Source of the DNA: Nepenthes gracilis
Taxonomy: Eukaryota > Streptophyta > Magnoliopsida > Caryophyllales > Nepenthaceae
Reading direction: 5' to 3'
DNA: 64,000 bases
Assembly: GCA_033239525.1 (NCBI GenBank)
Contig: BSYO01000004.1
Coordinates: 13,554,037-13,618,036, forward strand
A program made the translations under genes and the position numbers. Shown one piece after another: positions 23,336-35,042 of this stretch. How positions within the stretch are numbered: the first letter of the stretch is position 1; every line of letters starts with the position of its first letter. Under the pieces are notes generated by a model. It saw only the letters and a list, made by a program, of their open reading frames with translations, did no database searches and had not been told where the DNA came from.

Positions 23336-24420
23336 GGAAAGAAATAAAACTGGAGAAAGGAAAGGAAGAAAAGAAAGGTGGACAAGAAGGAAAGAGGAAG
23401 AAGAATGAAAGAAGAAGGAAAAAGGAGGAATGGCGCGAGAGAGTTGCGACAAGGAGGAAGGAAGGAGTTGATACTCTAAATGATCCCCCTTTATTATTTA
23501 AGGAGAGGGTGGGGAAGGAAGTCGGGAGAGGAAACCCTAGCCGTGCAGCTGTTGCCTCTATTCCTCACAGTTGTCGCTGTTGTCGTTGCCGGAAGAAAAA
23601 CACGAAATTGAGACAAGTTGATTTGAGACTCCTTTGCAAGTAATCCTTTAATTGTTGCAAGTAATTTCCCCTAATTTTCATTTCTCTTTCAATTGCAAGC
23701 TAATTCGTGACCTCTCATTCATGCAAGTAAAACTATTCATTTCTTCTCAATGATATTGTTTTCTCATGGGCGTGCCAAAATTTGTGGGAAAAAATTTACT
23801 GTATTTGAGGAATTAAGGGAAAATAGAGCCATGCATTTGATGTCAAAAGATCCGACAGTTTTAGGGTTTTTCAATGGATTGGGGGATTAATAACATCTAA
23901 TGTCGAAAGACTCGACATTTTTAGGGTTTTACGATAGATTGGGGGCTTAATAATTTATTCAACGAAGTTGTAAAAAATTTTTGTATTACAAATTGAGATT
24001 TTAAAGGTTAGATTTCATGTTCTCTGTGCAAAAGGGTGAGAAGGGAGAAACAGAGCATTGCACCCTGTTTTAGGCGATCGAAAACTATACAGTGGGTGAG
24101 GACGGCGACAAAAATTGGACATGAATGCATAGGTGTAATTATACGGTATATGTGAGGAAGTATATATATGTGTATGCGTGTATGTGTGCATGTGTGAACT
24201 ACTGGCCCTGCTACTGATGTGCGTGCATGTGTAGCCGCGAGTTTGTGAGCGTATGAGAGAAGTGTAGGGGTGTTGAAGGTGTGTGTTGCACGTGAGAGAG
24301 AGAGGTTAGCAGCGGATGCAGGGTATTGGGAAATTTATGAGTGGATATATATATATATATATTGTTCCGGTTGTGTACTAGTGGCTTTATCACCATTAAC
24401 GATGGACGTTTTGAAAGCAA
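22883..24420 (+). mobile_element. LTR 5, truncated on the right
   Basis: It starts TGTAACATTCTAAATATTTT at 22,883, a gypsy LTR start closely resembling the one at 44,251. An (AAT)n microsatellite lies at 23,240-23,334. From 23,560 the sequence matches 10,620 onward and the reverse of 27,860 leftward. A TG-rich degenerate microsatellite fills 24,130-24,360. It stops where the copia gag remnant starts, so the acceptor and micro-ORF part is missing. Confidence 0.6.
23240..23334 (+). repeat. (AAT)n microsatellite
   Basis: Two runs of AAT, separated by a short AT-rich spacer, together almost 100 bases. The Asn-only or Leu-only frames read from it are not genes. Similar runs occur at 39,990-40,025 and 44,437-44,500, also inside LTRs. 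Confidence 0.95.
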
Positions 24421-24429
24421 TATAATTTA

Positions 24430-25280
24430 CCTCATCTTCTTCTGGGGATTTTTCGTCACGGTTTTCATCCTTTTGTCATCAATTATGGATACATTTAAAA
24501 CGTTTCCTTTCTGACACTTAAAATTAGGGCATTTAGTTCGAATATGATCGAAATTGTGGCATTCACGGTATTGAATTTCCTAGAGTTTCTTACTATTTGT
24601 ATCTTTAGTTTCTTTTTTCTCTTTCTTGACTATTTTATGTAACATATCATTTTCTTTGGAAGTTTATTTGTTATTTTTATTCTTAAAAATTTTTTTAAAG
24701 TTTTTAATAAACATGGAGAAGTCCTCATTGTTGCATGACTCTTCATCAAATTTATAATCTCTCTCTTACTTTACAGATTTCAGGGTAATTGATTTATTCC
24801 TTTTGACTGTGGGAGTATGTGCTCATATGTTTATAGAGAACCTCCCAATTCTTCTATTTTCAATTTATTCAAGTATTTACTCTCTTCAATTGCAATGACT
24901 TTGGGTCTAAAAAGTTTTGGAAGTGATCGAAAGATTTTTTTGACAATTCTATTATCAGGATTTATTCTTATAAATTGAATGTCGAATTGACAATGTCATT
25001 TAATTTTGTATAAAAGTTACTAAAGGTTTTGTCATCTTTCATCCTAATTCCTTCAAATCTAGTGGTGAGTATTTGTAATTTAGAGTTTTTAACTAATTTA
25101 GTTTCTTCGTAGATAATCTTAAGGATATCCCACGTATCTTTAGAGGTCTCGCACATCAAGTTATATTTAAACTCTTTAGGGGATATAACTATAAAAATAG
25201 CATACAGCCCCTTACTGTTCCAATTATAGATATGAAATTCTTTATTTGACCACAATGATAGAATTTTTGGTTCATCACCT
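24430..25280 (-). pseudogene. Ty1/copia-type gag remnant (UBN2 family)
   Basis: The minus strand carries the core of a copia gag: WSNKEFHIYNWNSKGLYAIF, then CETSKDTWDILKIIYEETK, then KLQILTTRFEGIRMKDDKTF and FYTKLNDIVNS (25,255-24,968). This is the UBN2/gag-polypeptide fold that packages copia RNA. About 400 bases downstream a CCHC knuckle remnant reads QYRECHNFDHIRTKCP near 24,570-24,530; its first Cys is replaced by Tyr. No protease, integrase or reverse transcriptase follows, because LTR 5 adjoins at about 24,420. It is a fragment of one element squeezed between two LTRs of other elements. Confidence 0.75.
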
Positions 25281-28145
25281 ATAGTATTTCTAGGTGGAGT
25301 CCACCCAATTTGGGTGTTGACCTAAAAAAGCTCATCCATGTATTTAATGTGACTATCCTAACCTGATCCACAACTATTATCCAAATCTGATCACATAGAA
25401 AAAATTTTAAATCTCAAATCAATATGTAGCAAAATATAATATCAAATAATTATAATAATCTAAACATCCTCAGATCAAAAAAAATTGGGGGAAAATACTA
25501 ACCCCAAAAATTTTAACAAAATGAATCAAAATATCAAAATATATCTCTAGAGTATAAAATTAATACTCTCTCCCGTTGGGCCTCAATCTCTTTTGCCACA
25601 ACTCTTTATTCAATTCTAGAGTTATCATCGTCTAATCCTGATACTCTGAAAGAAAGAAAAAAATAGTAAGAGTGAGCCAAATACCTAACAAGTGATAAAA
25701 ACTCCAACAAAAAAAATAAAAAATCATAATAAATATCTCAGATATACAATATATGATGTATGCCAAGAGTCATGAATAATAATATAATATCTAACAGATA
25801 AATATATCTAAGAATCTATATTTTATCGTATCTACAACTCAAATACATAAGGAAGGCAGGTCACTCCAGACCCTAATACTACAAAGATCACAAGATTTTA
25901 TCAATAAGAGGTGAAGATCTCTCAAAATCTGACCTCACAAGAAATAAAGGGTCTCCTAATTCGAATATCAGCGTGAACGATCTAAATATCAAATAATAAT
26001 GAATAATATAGATTCCATTGAATTCGGATATCGTAAAATCCAACACATGGATTCTACCAATATAACTCGTGGATTCCATCGAATCTCAAATTCAAGAGGT
26101 ATCAACAATGACGAGATATCACAGTGAATTTTCTTGGATCTTATTCGCTTACCGTAAAGCAAAGGCCGTGTATTTACACCCCTAACGGTTTAATAAGTAA
26201 CACGAGGTTATCCATGGTATGCTCATTATCCCTATAGTCCTCCTAGAGGCTATACCTATAGTATATCTATACCATCTATGATACCCCTCATTAAATAATA
26301 TTCATAATATTATATTGTACGATTGTCACATGGTTATAAGTATCCATCCACAATAAACAATATACCTCATTATCACCATGGTATAAAAATCAATATTGGA
26401 TAAGTGTAGACCACATTAAGATACCGTAATCTCCTATTCGACTAGATATTTTAGTGTTTTTATATGCTCTTCTCAACTTTGACCATATGAAGTCAAAAAT
26501 TTAAATACTTACGCAATCAAATATAACATAAAGAATGCTTTACAATTACAACGATAGAATTATCGTTCGGTACTGATAAGTACCGTACTCACACCATTAA
26601 GATTAACACGAATGAATTATCAGGGAATGATGAAAGAACAAAAGCGAACTGGGAATAATATATTTCGACCAGTTTAACATTTAACTAGTTCTCTATCTTT
26701 TTTCATATACAAAACCTATTATTAATACCATAATTAATTATCACTTTTCACTTATAGACAAAGCCCCTAATAAATCAACTACTCCCAAGAAAAAAATATA
26801 TCTATGTGTATATATAATACCTTTATATTTAACGAGCTTCCAATGAAATTGGATCATGTCCTCAACCCCACTCTCTAAAGTTTAATATTCATGACTACAT
26901 TACCTAGTTCTCCCACACATAACACATCCATATATACAAATACTGTTAGAATATACACCTACACTGTTAACACACCCTCACACTACTAACATAAACTATA
27001 ACAACACACGCTGTACACACTAGTACACACCCCCGCACACACAGTCAACACACCCACGAACACAAAGCAACACACACCCGCACATACACACACATCCACG
27101 CACATGGTAGCACCACCATTACACTGCCACAGTATCTCTCTCACACACTACTCACACTGCCAGCACATTTCCTCCATTACAAACACCCCACACACTTGGC
27201 TATACACACACTCACAGACTGCAATACACACGAGTAGTGTACACACACGCACCTACTTATATATATATATACATACAATATATAAATATATTTATATTTA
27301 TATATATACCAACACACACGTATAGCTACTCACACCCACGCTGCCACATATACCATCACCATACCCTTTTCGCAAAACAGAGCATAGCCCTCTGTTTATT
27401 CATGTTTGCCCGATTCTCATCCAGGCAAATGAATTCTCAACTTTCACTTCCAATTATGCAAATAAAGAAAAATTATAATATAATTTCACAATTTATCAAG
27501 CTCCAATTTAGCGACAACCGTTAATTTTTTGGTTTCCAGTGTCATCTAAGCCATGATTCTATTTCACCCATTGTTAACATAACCCAACCATTTTTTCCAA
27601 ATCCCATGAAATTGGGATATGCAAGTATCAATAATAACTTTTCAAGGAAGGAGAAAGAGATTGTTTGTACAAAGTATGAAAATTACTTGCAAAAATAGGA
27701 AGATTATTTACAAATAAGTCTCAAATCAACTTACCTGATTAGTGAGAAATGCCAACGGTGGCGGCTTCGAACAATCTCGCTGACAACCCACAGCGTCAGC
27801 AAAGGCGACTATGACGACGGCGGTGACAGCCGTAGACTTCGATCTATTGTAAGGTGCCGGTTTTCATGACATGGTAAAAATAAGTGGTGAGGTTTTGGAT
27901 ACCAAAATATAGTAATTGGGAGGTAATTAAGTTAAAATAGGTGAATTGAGGTTAAAGAGTCTGGGACAGATCGGTTTAAAAAGTCTAAAGATTCAAAATT
28001 GGTAAAATCGGAAATCAAAATTGTAAACGGTGAAATATTATTTTGTAAATAACATTTTGAGTTTTAAATTATGTTATATAAAGGTTATATAATCAAAATT
28101 AGAGTCCAAGGATGAGAAAAATTGGGTTAGAAGGGTCAAAACGTA
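25280..28145 (-). mobile_element. LTR 6, truncated at its start by element 7
   Basis: A minus-strand LTR of the same type as LTR 5 and the module at 9,946. The shared 5' part runs from 27,860 leftward, with donor-like AG|GTAAGTTG at 27,735. A CA-rich degenerate microsatellite spans 26,930-27,320. The acceptor-like tract and short micro-ORF are at 25,646. By comparison with LTR 5, the first ~320 bases are missing at 28,145, where the LTR of the Tekay element starts. The left end is approximate. Confidence 0.55.
25632..25646 (-). other. short form of the acidic micro-ORF (LTR 6)
   Basis: After CTTTCTTTCAG the minus strand reads E-Y-Q-D then TAG. The end CAGGATTAGA is the same as in the micro-ORF at 14,260. 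It looks like an internally shortened version. Confidence 0.3.
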
Positions 28146-28276
28146 TGAGATCCCGAAATCAAAGAAGTTTAAAATCAAAGTAAAATATTACTACTTAAAA
28201 ATGGGAGTGTTTTGATTTCGACTTAAACTGGAGTGGCCTTACACTACTGAAAAGACCAAAACTAATGGTAATCAAA

Positions 28277-28605
28277 ATGTTGACCGGTTTTAAGGAATGT
28301 TGACCGGCATCAAGATGTTGACAGTCGTCAAGATGTTGATCGATGTCATGATGTTGACCAGTGTCGAGACGTTGGCCAACATCAAGATGTTGACTAGAAG
28401 GTTGACTGAAGGGTTGACCAATTTTTAGAAATGTTGATCGACCTTAAATAAGAGAAAAGAAACGTTGGCCGGCTTTGAGTAAAAGTTGGCCAGATTAGAG
28501 TAAGAAGCGTTGACCAAAAAAGTTGACTAATAAAAAGGTTGGTTGATTTTGAAGAAAATGTTGACCAGTTATAATTGATTATCGAATTTAGAAATTTTGA
28601 CTAGG
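28277..28605 (+). promoter_or_regulatory. W-box array in U3 of element 7
   Basis: Eleven TTGAC words in about 330 bases, ten of them TTGACC or TTGACT, many in a repeat of the form AAGATGTTGACCGGTGTC. The block is repeated at 35,170-35,520 in the other LTR. Other units read TTGATC or TTGGCC, apparently decayed. Confidence 0.55.
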
Positions 28606-29968
28606 GTAAATTAATGGTAAACTAAAGACAATGGCCAACTTTATTGTTTAGATGGTTAGATCTCAACTATATCCAAATCTAATCAAAGCAAGTGAATTAC
28701 CCCGTTGACTTTCTAAATGAAAGTACCAAGTAGGTAACTTACCCCACTCACACTCACCTAACCCCTAAAGGGAAGTACCAAGTAGGTAACCCACCTCACT
28801 TACTCCACCTAATCCCTCCTTTTTATATACTGAGCTTCAATTGAGGGACGGGTATGAAATTTCTGACGAAGAAGAAGGATAAGGAGTGAAGAAGGAGAAA
28901 AAGTTTCATGTCAGTTGGAGTGGGCAATCAATAGTCAGGCAAATGTAGCTTTCCTTTTTAAACCCAGATTTTAATAATATTTATAAGGCAAGTGTACTCT
29001 CCTTTTTAAATTTAGATTTTAAGTATACTTTTGTTTTCAAGTCCCGGCTTTAAGAAAAATTATAAGTGTTCTCTTCAAATTTAAATGCTTCAGCACATAG
29101 TATATCAGACTTGCCATTTTAATTATTGCTTGATAAGCTGTATATCTGATGTCATGCTTACTATACGATTGGATTGAAAATATGATTTTAATTTCATGGT
29201 TAATTCATGCTTTCTGCTTTCTGTTTTTCACTTTCTACTCAACTAATGATTGAACTTGAATTGTATAAAGATGGAGAAGTTAACCAGCTTTGAGTCATAA
29301 TGTTATAATAAAGAATTATTGACCAGAATGAGATTTATGGATTTAAAACTGGCTTCATGTCAATTGAAAGTCTTTATACTTGACCGGAATATGAAAAATA
29401 AATTTGAAATCAGCTTTGTAATATGACGTCCAAAAGTTTTGTGCCCGTCCGAAATGTGAACTAAAGAAAAAGTGAACTGGTCTTATGACAAGATAAATAA
29501 GATCGGACTTTAGTACTGGGAGATAAAGTTCTCCGATATGCCTTAGAACATTATGGTGGTAATCGAGGATAACGAAGTGAGAGCCGTCCTCGAGGCTTTG
29601 TACAATGAGGAAGTGAGAGCCGTCATCGGGGCTTTGTACAAGGAGGTATTACCGTGATTGTGAGGAGATGTACATAATCTATGCTCGATTATTACCCCCT
29701 CTGCTAGTGATGTCCCTTACTGATAAAAAAATGAGAAATTTCTATAATAAGATCGACTCTGTTTTCTATCCCGATTCCCAAAATTGACTGCTTCGGCTTT
29801 TTTGATAACTTTTTACATTATGTGTCTGCAATGATCCGGTCAACTGCTATTTTATAATATTTATGTTACCTATATATCTGTATTCGCCTTACAGCATAAA
29901 CTCTTTACGAAAAATCTACATGTACCTTGTTGAGCTCTGGCTCACTTTTTTTTTATTTTTTTTCTCCA

Positions 29969-30007
29969 GATGAAGCTATAAAGTTCGTGCCTGATGAGAT
30001 GGAGTGA
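29969..30007 (+). other. acidic micro-ORF (element 7, 5' LTR)
   Basis: A pyrimidine tract ending TTTCTCCAG leads into DEAIKFVPDEME then TGA, in the frame starting at the G of AG. The other LTR has DETKELVPDEME-stop. The stop and the FVPDEME/LVPDEME core are kept although the LTRs differ by more than one base in ten. Confidence 0.5.
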
Positions 30008-30360
30008 CTAGAGCTCCGTTTAAATGATTCTAAGGACTCGAAAGTATATTTTGGAGTTACCACGGAAGAAGCAGCTTTGTTGTAATGATCCGATTGAAAT
30101 ATATGAATTTTTATAATTGGACTTTTATGAATATGTATGCATAAATGAGTTTTATGGGTATAAATATGAATGCTTCGGACAGTTATTAGATTGGCTTCTA
30201 CTACATATTTTATCGATATCATGTATGAGTCCTAGATGACATTTGTGATCCTGTAATTGGGAGACACGACCGGCTCGGATTAGATCATCGAAACCTTGGT
30301 GTCAGTTCTAGGAGGTTGCTGGTGGAATGCAAAAAAAAAAAAAAATTATTCCATCACAAT

Positions 30361-30372
30361 TGGTATCAGAGA
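30361..30372 (+). other. primer binding site of element 7
   Basis: TGGTATCAGAGA lies two bases after the 5' LTR, complementary to the 3' end of initiator tRNA-Met except near its end. This is the standard primer site of Tekay/Del chromoviruses. Confidence 0.85.
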
Positions 30373-30579
30373 GATAAGATACCTTAGGAATTGATTGATA
30401 GAAAATGTGCAAGCATTGGTTTGAATTTTTGTACTGAATTTTCGTAAGAAGTAGGCCAGGGTAACTTAGATGACTAGAGTCCTAAAAAAGCTTGGATCCT
30501 AGGCTAGGTTCAATTTTAATAAGCTGATGGATATTTTATTTTCCTGGGATTATAATATCGTACCTGTCTTGATTTTAGG

Positions 30580-31535
30580 ATGGCTAGTAAAAGAGGAAGA
30601 AGGAATGACCGTAATACACCCCATGATTGGGAGGCCGCTTAGATAGATTTATTGAAAAGAATGACCAACGTAGTGGAGTCTGTTGAGCATAAACATATGG
30701 CTCCAGTTCCTGCGACCGAGCCAGCTCCGGCCATCCTGGCTCCAACCACGTATGATCGGTTCACGGTGGAGCGAGCATTGGGCATTTTAGGGAAGCCCGA
30801 TCTGGCGAAAGCTGATATATGGCTAAAGAGGATGAAGAAAATATTTGTAATAATTGGGTGTATGGACCAGGAGAAGATCACCTTCGCCGTATATAAGTTG
30901 GAGGGCGAAGCAGACAGTTGGTGGGGCATGAGGAAGAGAGCACAAGGAGTGCCCGACGAGATGATCACTTGGGATATGTTCGAGGAAGCGTTTTTAGAGA
31001 AATACTTTCCATCTAGTCTCTGGGATAAAAATGAGATAGAATTCATGAGATTAAGGCAATGGAGTATGTTGGTGATTGAGTACGATGCTAAATTCACTGA
31101 GCTGTCCTGATTCTTACCTTATTATGTAGAAGATGAATTAAGAAAGGTAAAAAAGTTTCAGCAAAGACTGCGGGATGATATCAGGAAACAACTATCTACA
31201 TTAAAGTTTGAGACGTGTGCCGATATACTGGACAGGGCAATCATTTATGAAAAAGAAGTGGAGATAGAGAAATTTAACGCAAAGAGGGCTGCTAGTCGGG
31301 CAGGCGTTAGTGTCGGACCTGCTGGGAAATTTTTTGGATCGTCCAAGAAGACAATGACAACTGATAAAGGAAAGGATATTGTGCCGGTTTAGTCGATGAC
31401 AGATTTAAGGACGTCGGCTGCATACTACACCACCTGTGGGAGGATGCATCCGGGACAGGTGTGCCGCCGAATGATAGGAGCTTGTTTCAAATGCGGATAG
31501 TAAAGCCACCTGATCAAGGATTGCCCGAGACTAGA
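30580..31535 (+). pseudogene. gag of Tekay element 7, broken
   Basis: The ATG at 30,580 opens MASKRGRRNDRN. A TAG at 30,640 interrupts after 20 codons, and the frame then continues for 152 codons to a TGA near 31,110. The capsid-type domain is clear: RALGILGKPDLAKADIWL, KLEGEADSWWG and WDMFEEAFLEKYFPSSLWD. Downstream, KKFQQRLRDDIRKQLS belongs to the same domain. A CCHC knuckle at about 31,479-31,531 reads ACFKCG-stop-SHLIKDCP, so a stop falls inside it. Gag forms the virus-like particle in which reverse transcription occurs. Length and order match Tekay/Del elements; at least three in-frame stops make it dead. Confidence 0.85.
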
Positions 31536-31589
31536 GGGGAGAAAGCCTACTATTCCGGCTTAGGCCTTCACAGTGACTATTCAAGAATC

Positions 31590-32100
31590 GGAGGCATCCC
31601 CAAATGTCGAGGAAGGTACTCTTTCTGTTTGTGGAGTTCTTGTATTTATCTTATTTGACTCAAGATCTACTGATTCGTTTGTTTATTCCCGATTTGCATA
31701 CCTTATTGCCACTACCCCTTACATATTAGATTATAAATTATTTGTGTGTACCCTTATTGGATTCCCTGTAATTACTAATGTTGTATATCCTTGATGCGTA
31801 ATGAAAGTAGACGGAGAACGTTTAATTGTGAATTTTGTGTTACTAAATATGGGAGATTTTAACGTGATTCTGGGGATAAATTGGCAGGCTAAAAATCATG
31901 CCACCATTAATTGCTTTATGAAAAGGGTTTATTTTAATATCCCTGGGATGAAAACTTTTTTTTTCCAAGGTATTAGGAAAAAGGAGATGCTTGTGTTGAT
32001 CTCGGCCTTACATGCCAAACATCTGGTGAGAAGCGGATGTAAAGTTTACTTGGCTTATGCCTGCACCACTGGGAGTTATAAGGTGCCGGCTAAGGACATC
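31590..32100 (+). pseudogene. protease domain, element 7
   Basis: The retropepsin motif appears as VFILFDSRSTDSFVYSRF. The catalytic triplet DSG is DSR, so the conserved glycine is lost. The second half, MGDFNVILGINWQAKNHATI (the ILG-W hallmark), is in frame after a stop near 31,794. A linker HAKHLVRSGCKVYLAYA follows, typical of the join to reverse transcriptase. It would have cut the Gag-Pol polyprotein. Confidence 0.75.
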
Positions 32101-33050
32101 CTAGTCGTTTGCGATTTTGAGGATATATTTCCTGAGGAGTTGTCAGGATTGCTTCTACATCGGGAGATTGACTTTGAGATCTCTATTGTTTCCGGTGTCA
32201 GTCCAGTTTCTAAGGCCCTTTATAGAATGGCCTCTGCTGAGTTAAAGGAGTTAAGATTACAATTATAGGAGCTGTTAGATAAGGGTTTTATCAGGCTGAG
32301 TGTGTCTTCTTGGGGAGCACCGGTGTTATTTGTAAGGAAGAAAGATGGGTCGTTACGTCTTTGTGTTGATTATTGTGAATTAAACAAAATCACGATTAAA
32401 AACAAATATCCTCTACCACATATTGATGATTTGTTTGATCAATTACAAGGATCTCAGGTGTTCTAAAAAATTGATCTAAGGTTCGGTTATCATCAGTTGA
32501 TGATTAAGCCAGAAGATGTGGCCAAGACTGCTTTCCGGATGAGATAAGGCCACTATGAGTTCCTTGTTATGCCCTTTGGGCTTACGAATGCCCTTTTGCC
32601 TTTATGGATCTAATGAATAGAGTGTTTAGGTAGTATCTGGATAAATTTATGGTAATTTTTATTGATGATATTCTAATCTATTCAAAGAACTATGAGGAGT
32701 ATGAAACTCATCTAAGGATAGTACTTCAAGTACTCCGTGAGAAAAAGTTATATGCTAAGTTAAAAAAATATGAATTCTGGTTGGAGAAGGTGATGTTCTT
32801 GGGACATGTAATTTCTTATGGTGGTATTTCTGTGGATCCAAAGAAAATAGAGGCTGTTACTAATTGGAGTAGGCTGACTTTTGTTACCTAGGTTAGAAGC
32901 TTTCTGGGCATGGCAGGTTACTATCGACGATTTATGAAAAACTTTTCACAGGTTGCTATGCCCCTGACTCGATTACTATAGAAGGAAGTTAAATTTGAAT
33001 AGACTGAGGAGTGTGATTAGAGTTTTCGAGGGCTAAATGATCGCCTGACT
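32100..33050 (+). pseudogene. reverse transcriptase, element 7, broken
   Basis: The domain begins with FEDIFPEELSGLLLHREIDFEI and contains the remains of [26 protein letters not shown] and [15 protein letters not shown]. The catalytic block is present as [14 protein letters not shown] at 32,655, so both aspartates are kept. Stops interrupt at about 32,266, 32,465 and 32,545, and one frameshift lies near 32,590. The connection domain ([30 protein letters not shown]) continues to about 33,050. Confidence 0.85.
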
Positions 33051-33062
33051 ACTGCTCCAATA

Positions 33063-33430
33063 TTGGTGATTCCAGAAGGATTAGGAGGCTATGAGGTATA
33101 CTGTGATGCCTCTAAGGCGTGCTTGGGATGTGTATTGATACAGCATGGCAGGGTGGTAGCTTACGGGTCTAGACAATTGAAGGTGCATAAAAAGAACTAC
33201 CCTACCCATGATCTAGAGTTGGCCGCTGTGGTGTTTGCCTTAAAAATTTGGAGGCATTGCCTGTATGGTAAAAAATTTATTGTGTATTCTGATCACAAAA
33301 ACCTGAAGTATCTATTTTTTCAAAAGGAACTTAATATGAGGCAAATGTGGTGGTTTGATTTCTTAAAGGATTACGATTGTGAGATATAGTATAAGCCTGA
33401 AAAGGCTAATGTGGTTGCGGATGCGTTAAG
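33063..33430 (+). pseudogene. RNase H, element 7
   Basis: An open stretch of 108 codons: [48 protein letters not shown] and [16 protein letters not shown]. The acidic residues of the RNase H fold (D in CDAS, E in LELAA, D in YSDH) are visible. A stop after CEI (33,389) is followed by YKPEKANVVADALSQR, the end of the domain. It would degrade template RNA during cDNA synthesis. Confidence 0.85.
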
Positions 33431-33739
33431 TCAACGGTTAGGAATTGTGGCTCGATTGCAAATCAAACAAATGAAATTATTAGACTATCTGAAGCAATGT
33501 GATGTTCGACGATATGCTAAGGGCAATAGGATGCTCCTGTCTTATCTTTAGGTCCAACCTGAGATTGTTAGTGAAGTTAGGGAGAAGCAAGTTAATGGTT
33601 CGTTCCTTGTAGAAATTATAAGTGACTTGAGTAAGGAGTCTCGAGTTGAATTTAGTATCCGAACGGACGGAGTATTGAGATTTAGAGACTGATTATGTGT
33701 GCCAGACGATAATAAGTTAAAAAAAAAGATTCTAAAGAA

Positions 33740-34985
33740 GTCCATCGGTCTAGATATACCATCCACACTGGAACGAATAAAATGTATTAAGATTTGAAGA
33801 AAATTTTTTGGTGGAGGAACATAAAGGGGGACATTATGGCTTATGTGAAGAAATGCCTCGTGTGTCAGCAATTGAAGGAAGAAAGGAGAAAATCATTCGG
33901 GGTGTTATAGCCAATGTCGATCTCGAACTGAAAATGGGAAGATATTACTATGAATTTTATATCGGGTTTGCCAAGGACTCCTAGAAATCACGATACCGTT
34001 TGGATTATAGTTGACCGGTTGACAAAATCAGTCCACTTCTTGGCAATCAAGATGACCTATTCGCGTGATAAGCTGGCTCAGCTATATGTGAACGAGATCG
34101 TGAGATTACATGAAATTCTTGCCTCCATTATATCTAATAGGGATCCCCATTTTGTCTCAAGGTTTTGAAAAAGTTTACATAAAGAATTGGGGACTGAATT
34201 AAAATTTAGTATTACTTATCACCCTCAGACGGATGGCCAGTCTAAGCAAACTATCCAGATTCTTAAGAATATGTTAAGGGCTTCTGTGTTAGAAATGAAA
34301 GGCACTTGAGATACTTGACACTGGCAGAATTTGCTTATAATAACAGTTATCAAGTAGTATCGATATAGCACCTTTTGAGGCTCTATATGGAAGAAAATGT
34401 AGGTTGCTGATTCACTGGGAAAAAAATAGGAGGTAAAAGGATTTTAGGTCCGAAAATCGTAAAGGAAACAATTGAAAAAATTAAATTGATCCATAATAAT
34501 TTGAGGATCGCTCAAAGTAGACAGAAAAGTTATGCGGATAGAAGAAGGATAGAATTGAGCTTTGAGATAGGAGATTTCGTTCTTCTAAAAGTCTCACCAT
34601 CCAAGGAAACATTGCGGTTTGGAGTGAAGGGTAAACTCAAGCTACAATTTATTGTCCTTTTGAGGTTCTAGAAAAGATCGGAGAAGTAGCTTACAGATTA
34701 GCACTATCGCCAAGTCTGACAGAAGTACATAACGTGTTCCATGTATCCATGCTCCGGAAGTATGTTTATGTTATTACACACATAATTAAATTCTAACCCT
34801 TGGAAATCAACAATGATTTATCCTATGTTGAGGAGCCACTATAAATTCTTGACCGGAAAGAGCAAAGGTTGTGTACAAGGACGATTCCTCTGGTGAAGGT
34901 GCCCTGGAGAAATCACTCACTTGAGGAAGCAACCTGGGAGCAAGAAGAAGAAATCTGGAGCAAGTATCCCCACTTGTTTGATTAA
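33740..34985 (+). pseudogene. integrase with chromodomain-like tail, element 7, broken
   Basis: The zinc-binding part ends in KKCLVCQQLKEE. The core reads MNFISGLPRTPRNHDTVWIIVDRLTKSVHFLAI and SNRDPHFVSRF, followed after a stop by HPQTDGQSKQTIQ, where E of the DDE triad (usually SERTIQ) is Lys. The GPY/F region is recognisable around EKIGEVAYRLALSPSLTEVHNVFHVSMLRKYV. The tail near 34,850-34,980, with RTIPLVKVPWRNHSLEEATW and the end YPHLFD, is the Tekay/Del chromodomain-like C-terminus. The polyprotein stop is TAA at 34,983-34,985. The polypurine tract AGGGGAGAAT (35,031-35,040) precedes the 3' LTR. Confidence 0.8.
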
Positions 34986-35042
34986 GGTTTGTAACTTCAT
35001 TTAAATTTTGGGGATGAAATTTCTTTAAGTAGGGGAGAATTA

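Larger units (their letters stand above)
28146..30358 (+). mobile_element. 5' LTR of Tekay element 7
   Basis: It starts TGAGATCCCGAAATC at 28,146 and ends CCATCACA at 30,358 (2,213 bases), followed directly by the primer binding site. By eye about 20 of the first 150 bases differ from the 3' LTR, so the insertion is old. It carries a W-box array (28,277-28,605), a TATATA box at 28,822, an ATG at 28,854, a donor-like AAG|GCAAGTG at 28,987/28,988 and the acidic micro-ORF at 29,969. Its left flank (GGTCAAAACGTA) shows no match with the right flank of the element. Confidence 0.9.

Noticed and set aside
23217..23452. Asn-rich and Leu-rich ORFs
   Set aside because: Translations of the (AAT)n microsatellite.
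27104..27524. Thr/His/Tyr-rich ORFs
   Set aside because: Read from the CA/TA-rich degenerate microsatellite of LTR 6.
30639..31097. 152-codon minus-strand ORF
   Set aside because: Exact antisense shadow of the Tekay gag frame, which carries recognisable capsid phrases.
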